From: Actinokineospora fastidiosa
Lineage (GTDB): Bacteria; Actinomycetota; Actinomycetes; Mycobacteriales; Pseudonocardiaceae
Assembly (NCBI RefSeq): GCF_014648415.1
Contig: NZ_BMRB01000001.1
Coordinates: forward strand, 124,001-188,000
Reading direction: 5' to 3'
Length of the DNA: 64,000 nucleotides
The translations under genes and the position numbers were made by a program. This document shows, in pieces, positions 41,256 through 50,099 of this stretch (positions within the stretch are counted from its first letter, which is position 1; each line of letters starts with the position of its first letter). Below the pieces are notes generated by a model. That model saw only the letters and a program-made list of their open reading frames with translations. It was not told the DNA's origin and searched no databases.

Positions 41256-42758
41256 TCAGTCCGAGCCCAGGGTTACCTGAATCGTGAGCTCCTGCCCCTG
41301 CCGGGCCAACACGACGGGAACAGTGTCCCCCGGGCGGTTCGCGCGCACGGCCACGGTGAGCTCCGCGGCGGTGCGGACCTGGCGGTCGCCGACCTTGCGG
41401 ATGACGTCGCCCTCGACGATGCCCGCGCTGTGCGCGGCGCCACCCTCGGTGACGTTGACGACCTGCGCGCCCTCGGCGGTGTCTGCCGAGACCGACCGCA
41501 CGTTGGCGCCGAGGTCGGCGTGCGCGACCCGGCCGTCGCGGATCAGCGCCTCGGTGATGCGGCGGGCGTCGTTCGACGGGATGGCGAAGCCGAGGCCGAC
41601 GCTGCCCGTGTTGCCCGCGCTGCTGCGGATCGCCGAGTTGATGCCGACCAGCGCGCCGGTCGAGTCCACCAGCGGACCGCCGGAGTTGCCCTGGTTGACG
41701 GCCGCGTCGGTCTGGATCGCGTCGTAGGTGATGGGCGCGGTCCCGTTGTCGCCGCCTGCGACCACCGGGCGGTGCAGGGCGCTGACGATGCCCTCGGTGA
41801 CGGTGTCGGTCAGCCCCAGTGGCGACCCGATCGCGATGACGGCGTCCCCGACCTGCAGTTCGTCGGAGTTCCCGAACTGGAGCACGGTGGGGTTGTCCAC
41901 GTCGACCTTGATCACGGCCAGGTCGGTCTTGGGGTCGGTGCCGACGATGGTCGCCTCGGCGCGCGTGCCGTCGGTGAACAGCGCGGTGATCCGCGCGGTC
42001 TCGTCGGCGCGGCCCTCCAGGGTGACGACGTGCCAGTTGGTGGCGATGTACCCGGCGCCGTCGATGACGACGCCCGACCCGAACCCGCCGCCCCCGCGTT
42101 CCAGCTTCACCTCGATGGAGACGACCGCGGGCCGCACGCGGGCGGCGATGTCGGCCACCGAACCGGGCGGGCGCTCCTTGCCCGGCTGCGCCTCGGCGAG
42201 GGTGACGTCCCTGGTCAGGCTGTCGCCGCCGCGGGCGAGCAGCCAGCCCCCGATTCCGCCCGCCGCCCCGATCAGCAACGCGACGACCCCGAGCACGACC
42301 AGCGCGGACGGCTTGACCCGCCTGCCGAAGAGCACCTCGGGCAGGCTCAGCTGCCGTCCCCGGTCCCCGGGCGCCGCCTTCGCCGCGGCGTCGTCGTCGC
42401 GGTCCAGGGCGGGAGGACCGATGACGGCGCCCGCGCCCGGATCGCGCCACGGGTTCTGGTCGCCGGACCACATCGGGTCCTCGTCGTCGGGGGCGTTCGA
42501 GCCGTGGCCCGGGGGGCGCTGGAGGGTGTCCCGCTGGCCCTCGGGCCTGCCGAACGCGGAGGCGAGCGCCTCGGTGGTGGGCGGGGCCTGGCGGAGGGTG
42601 TTGAGGGTGGGACCGGTGGCGGCGAACGCGCCTTCCACGCCGGAGGGACGCCCGAAGACGGCGGATTCCGCCGGATCGACGGCGGGCCGCTGGAGGGGGC
42701 GAGGGCCCACCCGCTGGTCGGGTGGGATCTCGGGCGTGGCAGGTGGCTGGTCGTTCAT
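41256..42758 (-). CDS. htrA: HtrA-type membrane serine protease with PDZ domain
   Basis: A 500-residue cell-envelope protease. A long Pro-rich, acidic cytosolic region (1-165) precedes one membrane helix (ALVVLGVVALLIGAAGGIGG). The trypsin-like domain has the triad His (ATNWHVV), Asp (PKTDLAVIKV) and Ser (QGNSGGPLV). A C-terminal PDZ domain follows (about 400-490, SAGIVEGDVIRKVGDRQV). It matches Rv1223 in family and position, in the sigE-rseA-htrA-tatB set for envelope stress. The start at 42758 is the last in-frame ATG before the conserved region; longer versions would run into the hairpin element. No good ribosome-binding site is seen. A 640-base non-coding stretch separates it from rseA. 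Confidence 0.92.
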   Translation of the reverse strand: MNDQPPATPEIPPDQRVGPRPLQRPAVDPAESAVFGRPSGVEGAFAATGPTLNTLRQAPPTTEALASAFGRPEGQRDTLQRPPGHGSNAPDDEDPMWSGDQNPWRDPGAGAVIGPPALDRDDDAAAKAAPGDRGRQLSLPEVLFGRRVKPSALVVLGVVALLIGAAGGIGGWLLARGGDSLTRDVTLAEAQPGKERPPGSVADIAARVRPAVVSIEVKLERGGGGFGSGVVIDGAGYIATNWHVVTLEGRADETARITALFTDGTRAEATIVGTDPKTDLAVIKVDVDNPTVLQFGNSDELQVGDAVIAIGSPLGLTDTVTEGIVSALHRPVVAGGDNGTAPITYDAIQTDAAVNQGNSGGPLVDSTGALVGINSAIRSSAGNTGSVGLGFAIPSNDARRITEALIRDGRVAHADLGANVRSVSADTAEGAQVVNVTEGGAAHSAGIVEGDVIRKVGDRQVRTAAELTVAVRANRPGDTVPVVLARQGQELTIQVTLGSD

Positions 42759-42861
42759 CGTGGTACAGCATGCATGGGGGGCGGTGAAGACCCTGTTCGT
42801 CGGGGTCTCGCTCTCCCCTTGCCTTTCGCGCGCAGGGGTTTTGACGCGAGTTGCTTCTTGG

Positions 42862-43007
42862 TGTCCGATGGGGCGAACTCGCATTCGCGGGGCCCCTAAG
42901 CGAGACGGCGCGGCGCGGAAAGAAGGGCGGAGCGGCGAAGCCGTTCCGCGCCGAGCTAGGGTAGCACCGTCTCGCTCCCCACGAATGCGAGTCCGCCCCA
43001 TCGGACA
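42862..43007. repeat. Large imperfect inverted repeat, hairpin or MITE-like element
   Basis: The arm starting TGTCCGATGGGGCG (42862) is matched in reverse complement by the arm ending at 43007 (CGCCCCATCGGACA). The arms run for about 45-50 bp with a few substitutions and one short indel. Inside them GGCGCGGAA and TTCCGCGCC continue the stem, leaving a small loop near 42921-42942. Both strands therefore read MGRTRIRG in one frame. The whole unit is about 146 bp with no gene. It lies between rseA and htrA. It may be a miniature mobile element or a structured terminator or regulator. Confidence 0.8.
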
Positions 43008-43063
43008 GTTGTCCGGGGCGTGTTGCGTTTAGTGGGTGCTTGCGATGGCCCTGCCACACTTGG

Positions 43064-43275
43064 CCCGTGGCTGCTGGTCCTGGGCTCCTGGCCGCTGGTC
43101 CTGGGCTCTGGCCCTTGGCGCTCGGCCCCTGCCCTCGACTCCCGGCCGCTGGCCCTGGGCTCCTGGCCGCTGGCCATGGGCTCTGGCCCCTGGTGCCTGG
43201 CCCTGGCCGCTGGCTCTTGACCCCTGGCCCCTGGCTCCCAGCCCCCGGCCCTCGACCTCTGGCGTTGGCCGCTGC
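43064..43275. repeat. Low-complexity degenerate tandem repeats
   Basis: Repeats built around GGCCGCTGGCCCTGGGCTCC follow one another with variation for about 210 bp, downstream of rseA. The antisense frame reads as repeats of GQEPRASG, but it has no start of its own and no RBS. I treat it as non-coding expansion. Between this tract and rseA (43276-43398) I see nothing else. Confidence 0.7.
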
Positions 43276-43398
43276 CCCCGAACCGCCTGCCCTTGTCCGT
43301 TTGCCGTGTGCCTGGGGCTGTCGGCCGGCCGGGCCTACTTCCCCTGCCGCCCACGGGCTCTACCCGGGCAGTGGCTTGCTTGGCCCTCTGGCGGGTGC

Positions 43399-43950
43399 TC
43401 AGCGGGCGGAGAAGAGGCCGAAGCCTACCGAGGTGGTGGCGGGTTCGGCGTCCGCTGGGTCGGGGGGCGACTGCATCCAGGCCGCGGGGGACTGGATGGG
43501 GGGTTGGTCGCCGGAGTTGACCAGGGCCAAGGCGCCCAGCATGAGGCCGGAGACGACTACGCCCGCGCCTGCGCGGCGGCCGAGGACGGCTCGGCCCTCG
43601 CCTAGGCGGGGGGAGGAGCCGAGGGGTTCGCCGCCGGGGAAGGCCTCGGGGCGTTGGACGGTGACGAACTGGCCGTCGGGGGTCATGGCGAGGTTGTCGG
43701 GGGCCGAGGGGAGGTCCACCTCGTGCGGGATGGCGCGCAGCGCGGCCAGCAGGCCCGCTGGGGCGCCGGGGGCGTCTGCCCCACGGACAGCGGCCCTGGC
43801 CTGGCGCTGGGCGGCTATCTCGGCCGAGCAGCAGGAGCAGCGGGCGGCGTGCTGGGCCGCGCGCTGGTGGGCGCCTGCCGACAGCTCGCCGTCGACGAAC
43901 GCGACGACGGCGTCCGGCAGCAGGTGCTGTTCGGACAGGCCCCAACTCAT
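43399..43950 (-). CDS. rseA: Zinc-binding anti-sigma factor RseA-like
   Basis: A 183-residue anti-sigma factor for the adjacent SigE homologue. The N-terminal zinc motif is HAARCSCC (HxxxCxxC, about residues 34-41), preceded by [19 protein letters not shown] hydrophobic stretch ([17 protein letters not shown], about 133-149) may anchor it in the membrane. The ATG at 43950 overlaps the sigE stop (ATGA). Family members hold the sigma factor inactive and release it under envelope or redox stress. The C-terminal tail is poorly conserved and low in complexity. Confidence 0.9.
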   Translation of the reverse strand: MSWGLSEQHLLPDAVVAFVDGELSAGAHQRAAQHAARCSCCSAEIAAQRQARAAVRGADAPGAPAGLLAALRAIPHEVDLPSAPDNLAMTPDGQFVTVQRPEAFPGGEPLGSSPRLGEGRAVLGRRAGAGVVVSGLMLGALALVNSGDQPPIQSPAAWMQSPPDPADAEPATTSVGFGLFSAR

Positions 43951-44579
43951 GAGGTGGCCTCCGCGGCGGCGGCGAGGTCTCGGCGGCGTTCCAGCGAGGC
44001 CTTCAGGGCCTGGCGTCCCCGGTGGATTCGGCTGCGCACGGTTCCGAGCTTAACCCCAAGCGTGGCGCCGATCTCCTCGTACGAGAGGCCTTCCACATCA
44101 CAGAGGACGACCGCGGCGCGGAAGTCGGGGGGCAGCTCGTCGAGGCTGGCCTGCAGGTCGGGGTCGAGGTGGGTGTCGGCGTAGATGTCCTCGGGGCTGG
44201 GCTCCTCGCCCTTGATGCGCTCGCTGTTCTCCGGCAGCGCGTGCATCTTGACCCGGCCCTTGCGGCGGACCATGTCGAGGAAGATGTTGACCGTGATGCG
44301 GTGCAGCCAGCCCTCGAACGTCTGGGGCTTGTAGCTGTTCAGCGAGCGGAACACCTTGATGAAGACATCCTGGGTGATGTCGTCGGCGTCGTACTTGTTC
44401 CCGGAAAGCCGGTAGGCGAGTCGGTACACGCGGTCGGCGTGCTCGCGCACGACCTCGTCCCAGGACGGGGTGACCCACTCCACGTCCTCGACCGGCACCG
44501 TCTGCGTCATCGCGGGGATGTGCACCTCCTGGAGGCTGTTGCCCTGGTCAACGTTCGTCGCTCGCCCTGTGTTCCCCAT
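43947..44579 (-). CDS. sigE: ECF sigma factor SigE
   Basis: A 210-residue ECF sigma factor very similar to mycobacterial SigE. It shows [38 protein letters not shown] and [19 protein letters not shown] in region 2, and [18 protein letters not shown] and [20 protein letters not shown] in region 4. It controls cell-envelope stress genes in relatives. It heads sigE-rseA, with htrA and tatB downstream on the same strand. The N-terminal start is uncertain: ATG 44579 gives a 23-residue extension before an internal ATG at MTQTVPV. Confidence 0.93.
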   Translation of the reverse strand: MGNTGRATNVDQGNSLQEVHIPAMTQTVPVEDVEWVTPSWDEVVREHADRVYRLAYRLSGNKYDADDITQDVFIKVFRSLNSYKPQTFEGWLHRITVNIFLDMVRRKGRVKMHALPENSERIKGEEPSPEDIYADTHLDPDLQASLDELPPDFRAAVVLCDVEGLSYEEIGATLGVKLGTVRSRIHRGRQALKASLERRRDLAAAAEATS

Positions 44580-44734
44580 GTGCCGAAGTTCCCCCGCTCG
44601 GACCCGCCGTTGGTGACAAGTCTGGCGCGCGACGATGAGCCCACCGTGAGAGTGACCTGAGACGTCCCTGAGAAACCGTGATCCCGGAGCGTGACCTTCC
44701 GGGCAGGTTCACCCGATTTCGGGACAACCGGCGC

Positions 44735-44740
44735 TAACCT
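44735..44740 (+). promoter_or_regulatory. Candidate -10 box for a leaderless O-methyltransferase transcript
   Basis: TAACCT ends eight bases before the GTG start at 44749, with no Shine-Dalgarno sequence between them. This suggests transcription begins at or near the start codon. The region 44580-44748 also carries the divergent sigE promoter, which I could not place. Confidence 0.45.
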
Positions 44741-44748
44741 GCCTCCCT

Positions 44749-45318
44749 GTGGCACCGGATACGCCCGTCGTCGAGGACGACTCGCTGAGCGCCGCGCGGG
44801 CCCGCGCGGCGGCGCTGGGCTGCCCGGCCATCGCCCCGGGCGTCGGGGCGGCGCTGCGGTTCCTGGCCACCGTACTGCGGGCGAAGGCCGTCGTCGAGAT
44901 CGGCACGGGCACCGGCGTCAGCGCCCTCTACCTGCTGCGCGGCATGGTCTCCGACGGCGTGCTGACCTCGATCGACGTCGAGCCGGAGCACCAGGCCGAG
45001 GCCAAGCGGGCGCTGCGCGCGGCGGGCATCGCCCCCGGCCGCACCCGGCTCATCATGGGCCGCGCGCTCGACGTGCTGCCCCGGCTCACCGACGGCGGCT
45101 ACGACCTGCTGTTCGTCGACGCCGCCAAGGGCGACTACGCCGCCTACCACGACGAGGCCGTCCGCCTGCTGCGCCCGGGCGGCGTGCTGGCCTTCGCCGA
45201 CGGCGCGAACTTACGCGACCTCGTCCGGGCCGTGCGCGCCGACGACCGCCTGGTCCCCCTCACGCTGGCCGACGGCCTGCTCGTGGCCGCCAAGAGCGGC
45301 GAGCTCACCCGGCTCTGA
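44749..45318 (+). CDS. SAM-dependent O-methyltransferase (Rv1220c-like)
   Basis: A 189-residue methyltransferase of the catechol/caffeoyl-CoA O-methyltransferase type. The SAM site is [17 protein letters not shown], followed by [37 protein letters not shown] and [13 protein letters not shown]. It matches Rv1220c, divergent from sigE in mycobacteria too. The natural substrate is unknown. Its last 14 bases overlap the convergent glgC gene. Confidence 0.9.
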   Translation: MAPDTPVVEDDSLSAARARAAALGCPAIAPGVGAALRFLATVLRAKAVVEIGTGTGVSALYLLRGMVSDGVLTSIDVEPEHQAEAKRALRAAGIAPGRTRLIMGRALDVLPRLTDGGYDLLFVDAAKGDYAAYHDEAVRLLRPGGVLAFADGANLRDLVRAVRADDRLVPLTLADGLLVAAKSGELTRL

Positions 45319-46522
45319 AGCCCTTCCCCAGGACCACGACCTCGCCCGCGCTGACGGTGTACTGCGCCCGGTCCAGCTCGGGGTCGACGCCGATGCGCAC
45401 GCCGTCGGAGACCACCACGTTCTTGTCCAGGATCGCCCGCCGGACGGTCGCGCCCTTGCCGATGCGGGTGCCCGGCAGCAGCACGCTGCCCTCCACGACC
45501 GCGCCGTCCTCGATGACGACGTCGGAGAACACGACCGACCGCAGCACCGAGGCGCCGGAGATGATCGACCCGGGGCCGACGATGGAGTCGCGCGCGGTGC
45601 CCTCGTGCACGAACTTCGCGGGCGGCAGCGGCGGCGTGGCGGTGCGGATGGGCCACTCGCGGTTGTAGAGGTTGAACACCGGGTGCGCGGAGACGAGGTC
45701 CATGTGCGCCTCGTAGTAGGCGTCGATGGTCCCCACGTCGCGCCAGTAGCCGCGGTCGCGCTCGGTGGCGCCGGGCACGTCGTTGTCGTCGAAGTCGTAG
45801 ACGTGCGCCACCCCGGCGTCGACCAGCATGGGGATGATGTCGCCGCCCATGTCGTGGACGGAGTCGGGGTCGGCAGCGTCGGCGCGCAGGGCCTCCAGCA
45901 GCGTGCGGCAGGAGAAGATGTAGTTGCCCATCGACGCGAAGGTGACGTCCGGGTCGTCGGGCACCGACGGCGGGTCGGCGGGCTTCTCCAGGAACCGGGT
46001 GATGCGGCCGTCTGCGGCGGAGTCGATGCAGCCGAACGCGCGCGCCTCGGCCCTCGGCACCCGGATGCCCGCGACCGTGACGCCCGCGCCGGACTCGATG
46101 TGCCGGGCGAGCATCTGCGCGGGGTCCATCCGGTACACGTGGTCGGCGCCGAAGACCGCGATGTAGTCGGGCTCCTCGTCGTAGACGAGGTTCAGCGACT
46201 GGTAGATGGCGTCCGCGCTGCCGGTGTACCAGCGCTTGCCCAGGCGCTGCTGCGCGGGCACGGGCGTGACGTACTGGCCGAGCACGTTCGACAGCCGCCA
46301 GGTCGTGGAGATGTGCCGGTCCAGCGAGTGCGACTTGTACTGGGTCAGCACGCACAGCTGGTGGAAGCCCGCGTTGACCAGGTTGGACAGCACGAAGTCG
46401 ACCAGCCGGTAGTTGCCGCCGAAGGGCACGGCAGGCTTGGCCCGGTCGGCGGTCAGCGGCCAGAGCCGCTTGCCCTCGCCGCCCGCGAGCACGATCCCGA
46501 GTACGCGCGGCTGCCCTTTCAC
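45305..46522 (-). CDS. glgC: Glucose-1-phosphate adenylyltransferase
   Basis: A 405-residue enzyme forming ADP-glucose from ATP and glucose-1-phosphate. Motifs: [19 protein letters not shown] at the nucleotide site, [32 protein letters not shown], and FLEKPADPP for sugar phosphate binding. A left-handed beta-helix C-terminal part follows ([14 protein letters not shown]). It is divergent from the glgM homologue, as in mycobacteria, and together they make maltose-1-phosphate for alpha-glucan. Confidence 0.95.
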   Translation of the reverse strand: MKGQPRVLGIVLAGGEGKRLWPLTADRAKPAVPFGGNYRLVDFVLSNLVNAGFHQLCVLTQYKSHSLDRHISTTWRLSNVLGQYVTPVPAQQRLGKRWYTGSADAIYQSLNLVYDEEPDYIAVFGADHVYRMDPAQMLARHIESGAGVTVAGIRVPRAEARAFGCIDSAADGRITRFLEKPADPPSVPDDPDVTFASMGNYIFSCRTLLEALRADAADPDSVHDMGGDIIPMLVDAGVAHVYDFDDNDVPGATERDRGYWRDVGTIDAYYEAHMDLVSAHPVFNLYNREWPIRTATPPLPPAKFVHEGTARDSIVGPGSIISGASVLRSVVFSDVVIEDGAVVEGSVLLPGTRIGKGATVRRAILDKNVVVSDGVRIGVDPELDRAQYTVSAGEVVVLGKGFRAG

Positions 46523-46651
46523 GAGATGGACACTATTCGCCCCGGGCGATCACGGCCAGATGCGACACGGCGGGCCGCGCGTCGTTGACACCGCGTTCAC
46601 CCGGCCGCCGCACCGCGTTCGCGCACCTGGTCGACGGCTACCGTTCGACCT

Positions 46652-47812
46652 GTGCGGATCGGATTGCTGACGAGGGAGTACCCGCCGGAGGTCTACGGCG
46701 GGGCGGGCGTGCACGTGGGCTTCCTGGTGCCCCGGCTACGCGAGCTGGTCGAGGTGGACGTGCACTGCTTCGGCGCGCCCCGGGAGGGCGCCGTCGCGCA
46801 CAACCCGCTCGGCCTCGAGGACGCCAACGCCGCGCTGCGGACGCTGTCGGCGGACCTGTCGATGGCGGCCGCGACGGCGGGCGTGGACCTGGTCCACTCG
46901 CACACCTGGTACGCCAACATGGCCGGTCACCTGGCCGCCCTGCTGCACGGCGTCCCGCACGTGGTCACCGCGCACTCGCTGGAGCCGCGCAGGCCGTGGA
47001 AGGCCGAGCAGCTCGGCGGCGGCTACCGCGTGTCGTCCTGGGTCGAGCGGACCGCGTACGAGGCCGCGGCCGCCGTCATCGCCGTCAGCGAGGGCATGCG
47101 CGCCGACGTGCTGGACTGCTACCCCTCGCTCGACCCCGACCGCGTCCACGTCGTGCGCAACGGCATCGACACCGTCGAGTACCGGCCGGTGCCCGAGACC
47201 GACGCGCTGCGCCGGTTCGGGGTGGACCCGGACCGGCCGATCGTGCTGTTCGTCGGGCGGATAACGCGCCAGAAGGGCCTCGCCCACCTCGTCGCCGCCG
47301 CCCACGCCATCGCGCCGGACGCGCAGGTCGTGCTGTGCGCGGGCGCCCCGGACACCCCGGAGATCGCCGAGGAGACCAGGGCGGCGGTGGCCCGGCTGGC
47401 CGCCGCGCGCGAGGGCGTCCACTGGATCCAGGAGATGCTGCCCGCCGCCGAGCTGCGGCAGTTCCTCACGGCGGCGACAGTGTTCGTGTGCCCCTCGGTG
47501 TACGAGCCGCTGGGCATCGTGAACCTGGAGGCGATGGCGTGCGCGACCGCGGTGGTGGCATCCGACGTGGGCGGCATCCCGGAGGTCGTGGCGCACGGCG
47601 AGACGGGCCTGCTGGTGCGCTACTCCGCGGACGCCGACGCCTACGAGGCGGGCCTGGCCGACGCGGTGAACGCGCTGCTCGCCGACCCGGCCAGGGCGGC
47701 GGCGATGGGCGCGGCCGGGCGGGCGCGCGCCGAGCGGGAGTTCTCCTGGGAGTCGGTGGCGGCGCGGACCGTCGAGGTCTACCGGGCGGCTGAGAGCTCG
47801 ATCAGGAGGTGA
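46652..47812 (+). CDS. glgM: ADP-glucose-dependent glucosyltransferase GlgM-type (glycogen synthase family)
   Basis: A 386-residue retaining GT-B glycosyltransferase equivalent to Rv1212c, which makes alpha-maltose-1-phosphate from ADP-glucose and glucose-1-phosphate. Seen here are LTREYPPEVYGGAGVH at the N-terminus, VHSHTWYANMAG, LFVGRITRQKGLAHLV and the E-x7-E region YEPLGIVNLEAMACA. The GTG start at 46652 is seven bases after a TACCGT -10-like box without a ribosome site, suggesting a leaderless message. It was long annotated as glycogen synthase glgA. Confidence 0.92.
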   Translation: MRIGLLTREYPPEVYGGAGVHVGFLVPRLRELVEVDVHCFGAPREGAVAHNPLGLEDANAALRTLSADLSMAAATAGVDLVHSHTWYANMAGHLAALLHGVPHVVTAHSLEPRRPWKAEQLGGGYRVSSWVERTAYEAAAAVIAVSEGMRADVLDCYPSLDPDRVHVVRNGIDTVEYRPVPETDALRRFGVDPDRPIVLFVGRITRQKGLAHLVAAAHAIAPDAQVVLCAGAPDTPEIAEETRAAVARLAAAREGVHWIQEMLPAAELRQFLTAATVFVCPSVYEPLGIVNLEAMACATAVVASDVGGIPEVVAHGETGLLVRYSADADAYEAGLADAVNALLADPARAAAMGAAGRARAEREFSWESVAARTVEVYRAAESSIRR

Positions 47813-47820
47813 GACATACG

Positions 47821-48306
47821 GTGGTCCGTGTGGGACCTCGGTTCACCCGGTACACGGTCGCCTCGCTGACCGCGACGGGCATCACGCAGCTGGTCCTGTG
47901 GGTGCTGTACTCGCAGGCCAGCGTGGGCGCGCTGACGGCGAGCACGATCGGGTTCGCCGCGGGCGCGCTCCCGCACTTCGTGATGATCCGCTGGTGGGCG
48001 TGGGGCCAGCGGGGCAGGCCGAGGCTGACCCGCCAGGTGGTGGGCTACCTGGTGGTGACGGCCCTGGGCGGGCTGGTGTCGGTCGGCCTGACCACGCTGG
48101 CCGACGCCCTGGTCGGTCCGATGATCGACGACCGGGGCTCCCGCACGCTGGTGTTGAACCTGGCCTACGTCCTCGGCGGGCTGCCGGTGTTCGTGGCCAA
48201 GTTCGCCCTGCTCGACCGCCTCTTCGGTCAGCCGGAGAGCGACTCGGCCAGGCCCACCAGCGTCCGCGCCGCGAAGCCGGTCGCGCCGGGCACGACGTCG
48301 CCGTAG
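47821..48306 (+). CDS. GtrA-family membrane protein
   Basis: A 161-residue protein with four predicted membrane segments, typical of GtrA-like proteins thought to move lipid-linked sugars or act in polysaccharide synthesis. It starts FTRYTVASLTATGITQLVLW; the later segments are LVVTALGGLVSVGLTTLAD and LNLAYVLGGLPVFVAKFALLDRLF. An AGGAGG at 47804-47809 favours GTG 47821, though GTG 47809 and GTG 47827 are in frame. The last 79 bases overlap the convergent pepA gene. Confidence 0.83.
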   Translation: MVRVGPRFTRYTVASLTATGITQLVLWVLYSQASVGALTASTIGFAAGALPHFVMIRWWAWGQRGRPRLTRQVVGYLVVTALGGLVSVGLTTLADALVGPMIDDRGSRTLVLNLAYVLGGLPVFVAKFALLDRLFGQPESDSARPTSVRAAKPVAPGTTSP

Positions 48307-49721
48307 GACTTCTCCGCGCGCGCCGGGCCCGCGATGTCCAGGTGCGCCCACGGCAGGCCGCCGGTGAACTCCCGCAGGAACAGCGCCGCGGTGATGCCGC
48401 CCGGGCCGGGCGGGCACTGCCGCAGGTCGGCGATGGTGGAGACGACGTCGTCGGCGTGGTCGTCCAGCAGCGGCATCCGCCACCACGCCTCGCCCGCGGC
48501 CGCGCCTGCGGCGTCGATGCGCGCGGCGAGGTCGTCGTCGGTGGCGAAGAGGCCGCCGGTGCGCAGGCCGAGGCTGACCTTCATGGCCCCGGTCAGGGTG
48601 GCCACGTCGACCAGCAGGTCGGCGCCGAGGTCGCGGTGGCCGTAGACGAGGGCGTCGGCCATGACCATCCGGCCCTCGGCGTCGGTGTTGACGATCTCGG
48701 TCGTCTGCCCGCCGTAGTGGGTGACGACGTCGCCGGGGCGGTAGGCGGAGCCGGAGATGTGGTTTTCGGCACACGCCACCAGCGCGGTGATCCGCACCGG
48801 GAGGCCGAGCCGGGCGATGGCGATGGTGGCCGCGGCGACCGCGCCGCCGCCCGCCATGTCCGTGCGCATGAGGTGCATGCCGTCGGCTGGCTTGACCGAG
48901 ATGCCGCCGGTGTCGAACGTGATGCCCTTGCCGACGAGGACCAGGTGCGGCCCCTTCGCGCCCGAGGGGGCGTAGGTCAGCTCCAGCAGCCGGGGCGGGC
49001 GCGCCGAGCCGCCGCCGACGGCCAGCAGGCCGCCGAAGCCGCGCTCGGCCAGCCACCGCTCGTCGCGCACCACGACGTCCACACCGGACACCTTGACCGC
49101 GGCCCTGCCGATGGTCTTGACCAGCCAGGCCGGGTCCTTGACGTTGGACGGGGTGTTGGCGAGGTCACGGGCGAACGCCGTGGCCCCGGCCAGCACCTCG
49201 GCCCGCCGGGCCAGCGCGCCGATCCGCTCGCGACGGTCCGGATCGGACACGACCAGCCGCAGCCCGCGCAGCCGGGGCGCCTGCTCGGCCCCGCAGACGG
49301 TGAAGCGGTAGCCGCCGAGCAGCACGCCGCGCACGAACGCGGCGATGGCGTCGTCCGGGAGGTCGGCGGGCGGTTCGAGTTGGAGGGAGCGCTCGGCCTG
49401 CGGGGTCTCCGCGGTGAGCCGGTCCTGGGCGGTCCTGGCCAGCGCGGCCCCGGCCGCGCCCCAGTCCGCCGCCGCGCCCGCGCCGACGCCGACCACCCAG
49501 CGGGCGGCGCCGCCGGGGGGCGCGGGCTGGACCTCACCGGCCTTGCCGGTCAGGCCCAGCGCGGTCGCCCAGTCCGGGGTGAGCCCGGGGTCGCCGAAGG
49601 TCGGCTGGCCGCCCTCGTCGGCGGGACGAGCGATGACGACGGTCGGCACGCCCGCGCGCGGCGCGGCGGCGACCTCGACGGCGGGCAGCGGCGAAGGCAC
49701 CGTGGGCACCGGCGTGGGCAA
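48228..49721 (-). CDS. pepA: Leucyl aminopeptidase (M17, PepA-like)
   Basis: A 497-residue two-metal cytosolic aminopeptidase. Metal-binding and catalytic signatures are VGKGITFDTGGISVKP, MHLMRTDMAGGGAV and the M17 hallmark NTDAEGRMV. The family removes N-terminal amino acids from peptides. The TTG start at 49721 is supported by GGAGG six to seven bases upstream. The 3' end overlaps the GtrA gene on the other strand. Confidence 0.93.
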   Translation of the reverse strand: MPTPVPTVPSPLPAVEVAAAPRAGVPTVVIARPADEGGQPTFGDPGLTPDWATALGLTGKAGEVQPAPPGGAARWVVGVGAGAAADWGAAGAALARTAQDRLTAETPQAERSLQLEPPADLPDDAIAAFVRGVLLGGYRFTVCGAEQAPRLRGLRLVVSDPDRRERIGALARRAEVLAGATAFARDLANTPSNVKDPAWLVKTIGRAAVKVSGVDVVVRDERWLAERGFGGLLAVGGGSARPPRLLELTYAPSGAKGPHLVLVGKGITFDTGGISVKPADGMHLMRTDMAGGGAVAAATIAIARLGLPVRITALVACAENHISGSAYRPGDVVTHYGGQTTEIVNTDAEGRMVMADALVYGHRDLGADLLVDVATLTGAMKVSLGLRTGGLFATDDDLAARIDAAGAAAGEAWWRMPLLDDHADDVVSTIADLRQCPPGPGGITAALFLREFTGGLPWAHLDIAGPARAEKSYGDVVPGATGFAARTLVGLAESLSG

Positions 49722-49762
49722 GCGTTCCTCCGGGTTGACGGGTGGGGAAGGGAGGGGTCGGG

Positions 49763-49930
49763 TCAGCCGACGGCGTTCTTGAGAGCCTCGCCGAGGTTGG
49801 CCGCCTCGTCCGGAGTCATCTCCACGACGAGCCGCCCGCCGCCCTCCAGCGGGACGCGCATCACGATGCCCCGGCCCTCCTTCGTCACCTCGAGGGGACC
49901 GTCACCGGTCCGGGGCTTCATGGCCGCCAT
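49763..49930 (-). CDS. DUF3117 small protein (Rv1211-like)
   Basis: A 55-residue protein nearly identical in pattern to a strongly conserved actinobacterial small protein: MAAMKPRTGDGPLEVTKEG, then GIVMRVPLEGGGRLVVEM and PDEAANLGEALK. GGAGG precedes the ATG. Its function is unknown, but it sits in the tagA-DUF3117-glgM order of mycobacteria. The region 49931-50099 beyond it shows only promoter-like spacing. Confidence 0.93.
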   Translation of the reverse strand: MAAMKPRTGDGPLEVTKEGRGIVMRVPLEGGGRLVVEMTPDEAANLGEALKNAVG

Positions 49931-50099
49931 AGCGTGCTCCCTCCGTCATAGCCTGCCTACCAGGCCGGGAGGAACCGGCCGGGCTGTCGCTATTCTCCCC
50001 TATCCGGTCGCGGCGGTGAAATCGGAACCGATCATCGCGTGTCGGTGACCGGCCACGATGGTGGCGCGGGGCCGGTTCGGACTGACAGACTCACTCCAC

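Noticed and set aside
42956-43945. Minus-strand frame joining antisense of rseA region and GQEPRASG repeats
   Set aside because: Its first half is a shifted frame of rseA and its second half is repeat DNA; no independent start.
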